The position numbers and the translations under genes were made by a program. Of a stretch of 43,124 bases of DNA, positions 42,297 through 43,124 are shown piece by piece. The stretch's first letter is position 1. Each line of letters starts with the position of its first letter. The stretch covers positions 1-43,124 of the forward strand of contig JAFGLU010000048.1 of NCBI GenBank assembly GCA_016927865.1, given 5' to 3'. This stretch comes from Anaerolineaceae bacterium. Lineage in GTDB: Bacteria; Chloroflexota; Anaerolineae; Anaerolineales; Anaerolineaceae. The notes under the pieces are model-generated. The model ran no database searches and was not told the DNA's origin. It saw only the letters and a list, made by a program, of their open reading frames with translations.

Positions 42297-42615
42297 GCCT
42301 ATCTCCTCCAATGATCTCTCTGCCCTGGTGGATGTTGACCGGCTGGTGCACGAGCCTGCCCGCTTGATGATCCTGGCCAATCTATACGTGGTGGAAAGCG
42401 CGGACTTTGTCTTTTTGATGAATCAGGTGAGGCTGACCTGGGGCAATCTCTCAGCTCATTTAACCAAACTAGAAGAGGCCGAATATCTTGAAATGGAAAA
42501 AACCTTTAAAGGCAAGCGGCCCAACACCCAACTGCGCCTGACGGAGAAGGGTCGAGAAGCATTCAAAAACTACACCCAAAAGATGAAGCAGGTGTTCAAC
42601 GAAATTACGCCGTAG
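42289..42615 (+). CDS. Winged-helix DNA-binding regulator
   Basis: The 108-residue protein resembles the winged-helix domain family that includes MarR/ArsR-like regulators (PF13601-type). Features are HEPARLMILANLYVVESADFVFLMNQVRLTWGNLSAHLTKLEEAEYLEMEK (helix-turn-helix, recognition helix around WGNLSAHLTKLEE) and the wing KGKRPNTQLRLTEKGREAFKNY. It starts with GTG 42289, overlapping the stop of the membrane protein gene by 8 nt. It may regulate this operon through the dyad at 41600-41626. Confidence 0.85.
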   Translation: MDKPISSNDLSALVDVDRLVHEPARLMILANLYVVESADFVFLMNQVRLTWGNLSAHLTKLEEAEYLEMEKTFKGKRPNTQLRLTEKGREAFKNYTQKMKQVFNEITP

Positions 42616-42663
42616 CGTACTGGCCCTGTATCCCGTGCTATATCAAGCGCGATCTCTTCGTAG

Positions 42664-42713
42664 CGGCACGGGGATTGCGCAATTCATCCCATGCACAAAA
42701 GCACCCCGTGCCG
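42664..42713. terminator. Hairpin between convergent genes
   Basis: CGGCACGGGG (42664-42673) and CCCCGTGCCG (42704-42713) are exact complements around 30 nt, lying just past the regulator stop and before the stop of the opposing 56-residue gene. No T-run follows, so terminator function is uncertain. Confidence 0.45.
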
Positions 42714-42787
42714 TATCCAAATCGGGTAGGCGGAAATAAATGTTAGTCTTGTCCTACCTGACGCTAGCAACACACACCAAATCCGCT

Positions 42788-42958
42788 CTACCGCAGCGCT
42801 ATTCCCAAATAGTAGGGCCAGATAACCAGCCCCAGAACGCTTTGCCAGAAATTCAACTGTGTGAAGGCGATGGTGAACAACCAGCCCATGAACCAGAAGA
42901 TGCCGGAGCCCGTGTCGACCCGGATGGGGGCCTGTTTGGAATTTGATTTTGCTTCCAT
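42788..42958 (-). CDS. Small membrane protein, 56 residues
   Basis: The short frame starts at ATG 42958 with AAAGGA 8 nt upstream on the minus strand. It begins MEAKSNSKQAPIRVDTGSG, continues with a Trp/Phe-rich helix (IFWFMGWLFTIAFTQL) and ends with LVIWPYYLGIALR. The good ribosome site and the even hydrophobic design support a real gene. The function is unknown. It is convergent with the regulator gene. Confidence 0.7.
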   Translation of the reverse strand: MEAKSNSKQAPIRVDTGSGIFWFMGWLFTIAFTQLNFWQSVLGLVIWPYYLGIALR

Positions 42959-43124
42959 TTTCGTATCCTTTCTACATACTTATACGTAACACAGAGGGAA
43001 TAGGTGCGAAAAACGTGTTTCGAAAAATCGGGGAATCCACTGAAGTCCGGACAAAAGTTCGGACAATCTGGGAAAAGGAAGAGCCTCGAAGAAGATAAAC
43101 TTGGTTTTCCACGACCATCATTAT
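42959..43124. other. Upstream region of the last gene, no other gene seen
   Basis: It contains TATAAG (minus strand, 42979-42984) as a possible -10 and a short dyad CGAAA-AACGTG-TTTCG (near 43003-43025). No open frame of coding character is seen up to the window end. Confidence 0.3.

Noticed and set aside
42740..42946. Plus-strand frame opposite the 56-residue protein
   Set aside because: No ribosome site and low-complexity product; the minus-strand frame has the better start and a membrane design.

Overview
The window looks like a chromosomal segment of a Chloroflexota bacterium of the Anaerolineae type, probably anaerobic. This is judged from the oversized SecA, the DnaE with a long Pro/Ala linker, the ComEC-like protein, the kor/vor and nrfHA operons and the many intergenic palindromes. 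It is inference from gene style, because there is no rRNA marker here. Most genes are GC-rich; the first gene (162-1109) and the block from about 23.8 to 30.6 kb are visibly AT-rich and probably have a different history.

Layout. 0.1-1.8 kb: an AT-rich nuclease-fold protein of the PD-(D/E)XK type, then a small membrane protein bracketed by two copies of a 33-nt palindrome. 1.9-6.0 kb: secA, with large insertions. 6.1-12.3 kb (minus strand): a fatty acid desaturase with a structured 5' leader, and a dnaE-pfkA pair. 12.5-16.2 kb (minus): a UPF0173 hydrolase, a 56-residue membrane protein, a type II NADH dehydrogenase-like flavoprotein and a secreted protein of four tandem repeats. 16.8-20.3 kb (plus): flavin reductase-like protein, a small acidic Cys-containing protein, nitroreductase-like protein and a ComEC-like protein whose C-terminal metallo-beta-lactamase domain has lost its metal ligands.

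20.4-30.6 kb: a surface glycan locus with a DPM-like family 2 glycosyltransferase, a large GT-C-like membrane protein, three methyltransferase/glycosyltransferase pairs in mixed orientation, a sugar-nucleotide epimerase and a UPF0104 membrane protein. 30.8-32.8 kb: a secreted protein of four beta-sandwich-like modules and a lipoprotein. 32.8-36.3 kb (minus): methyltransferase, hutU and two related membrane-anchored proteins in a tightly packed run. 36.6-41.3 kb (minus): nrfHA (nitrite to ammonium) and a four-subunit 2-oxoacid:ferredoxin oxidoreductase operon. 41.6-43 kb: a membrane protein plus winged-helix regulator pair behind a consensus promoter with a dyad at the start site, and another 56-residue membrane protein.

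The most interesting non-genic signals are a mutually exclusive hairpin system over the ribosome binding site of the desaturase, and several families of intergenic palindromes. One of these families keeps its stem while the stem sequence changes. No CRISPR array, intein, prophage, insertion sequence, rRNA or intact tRNA was found.
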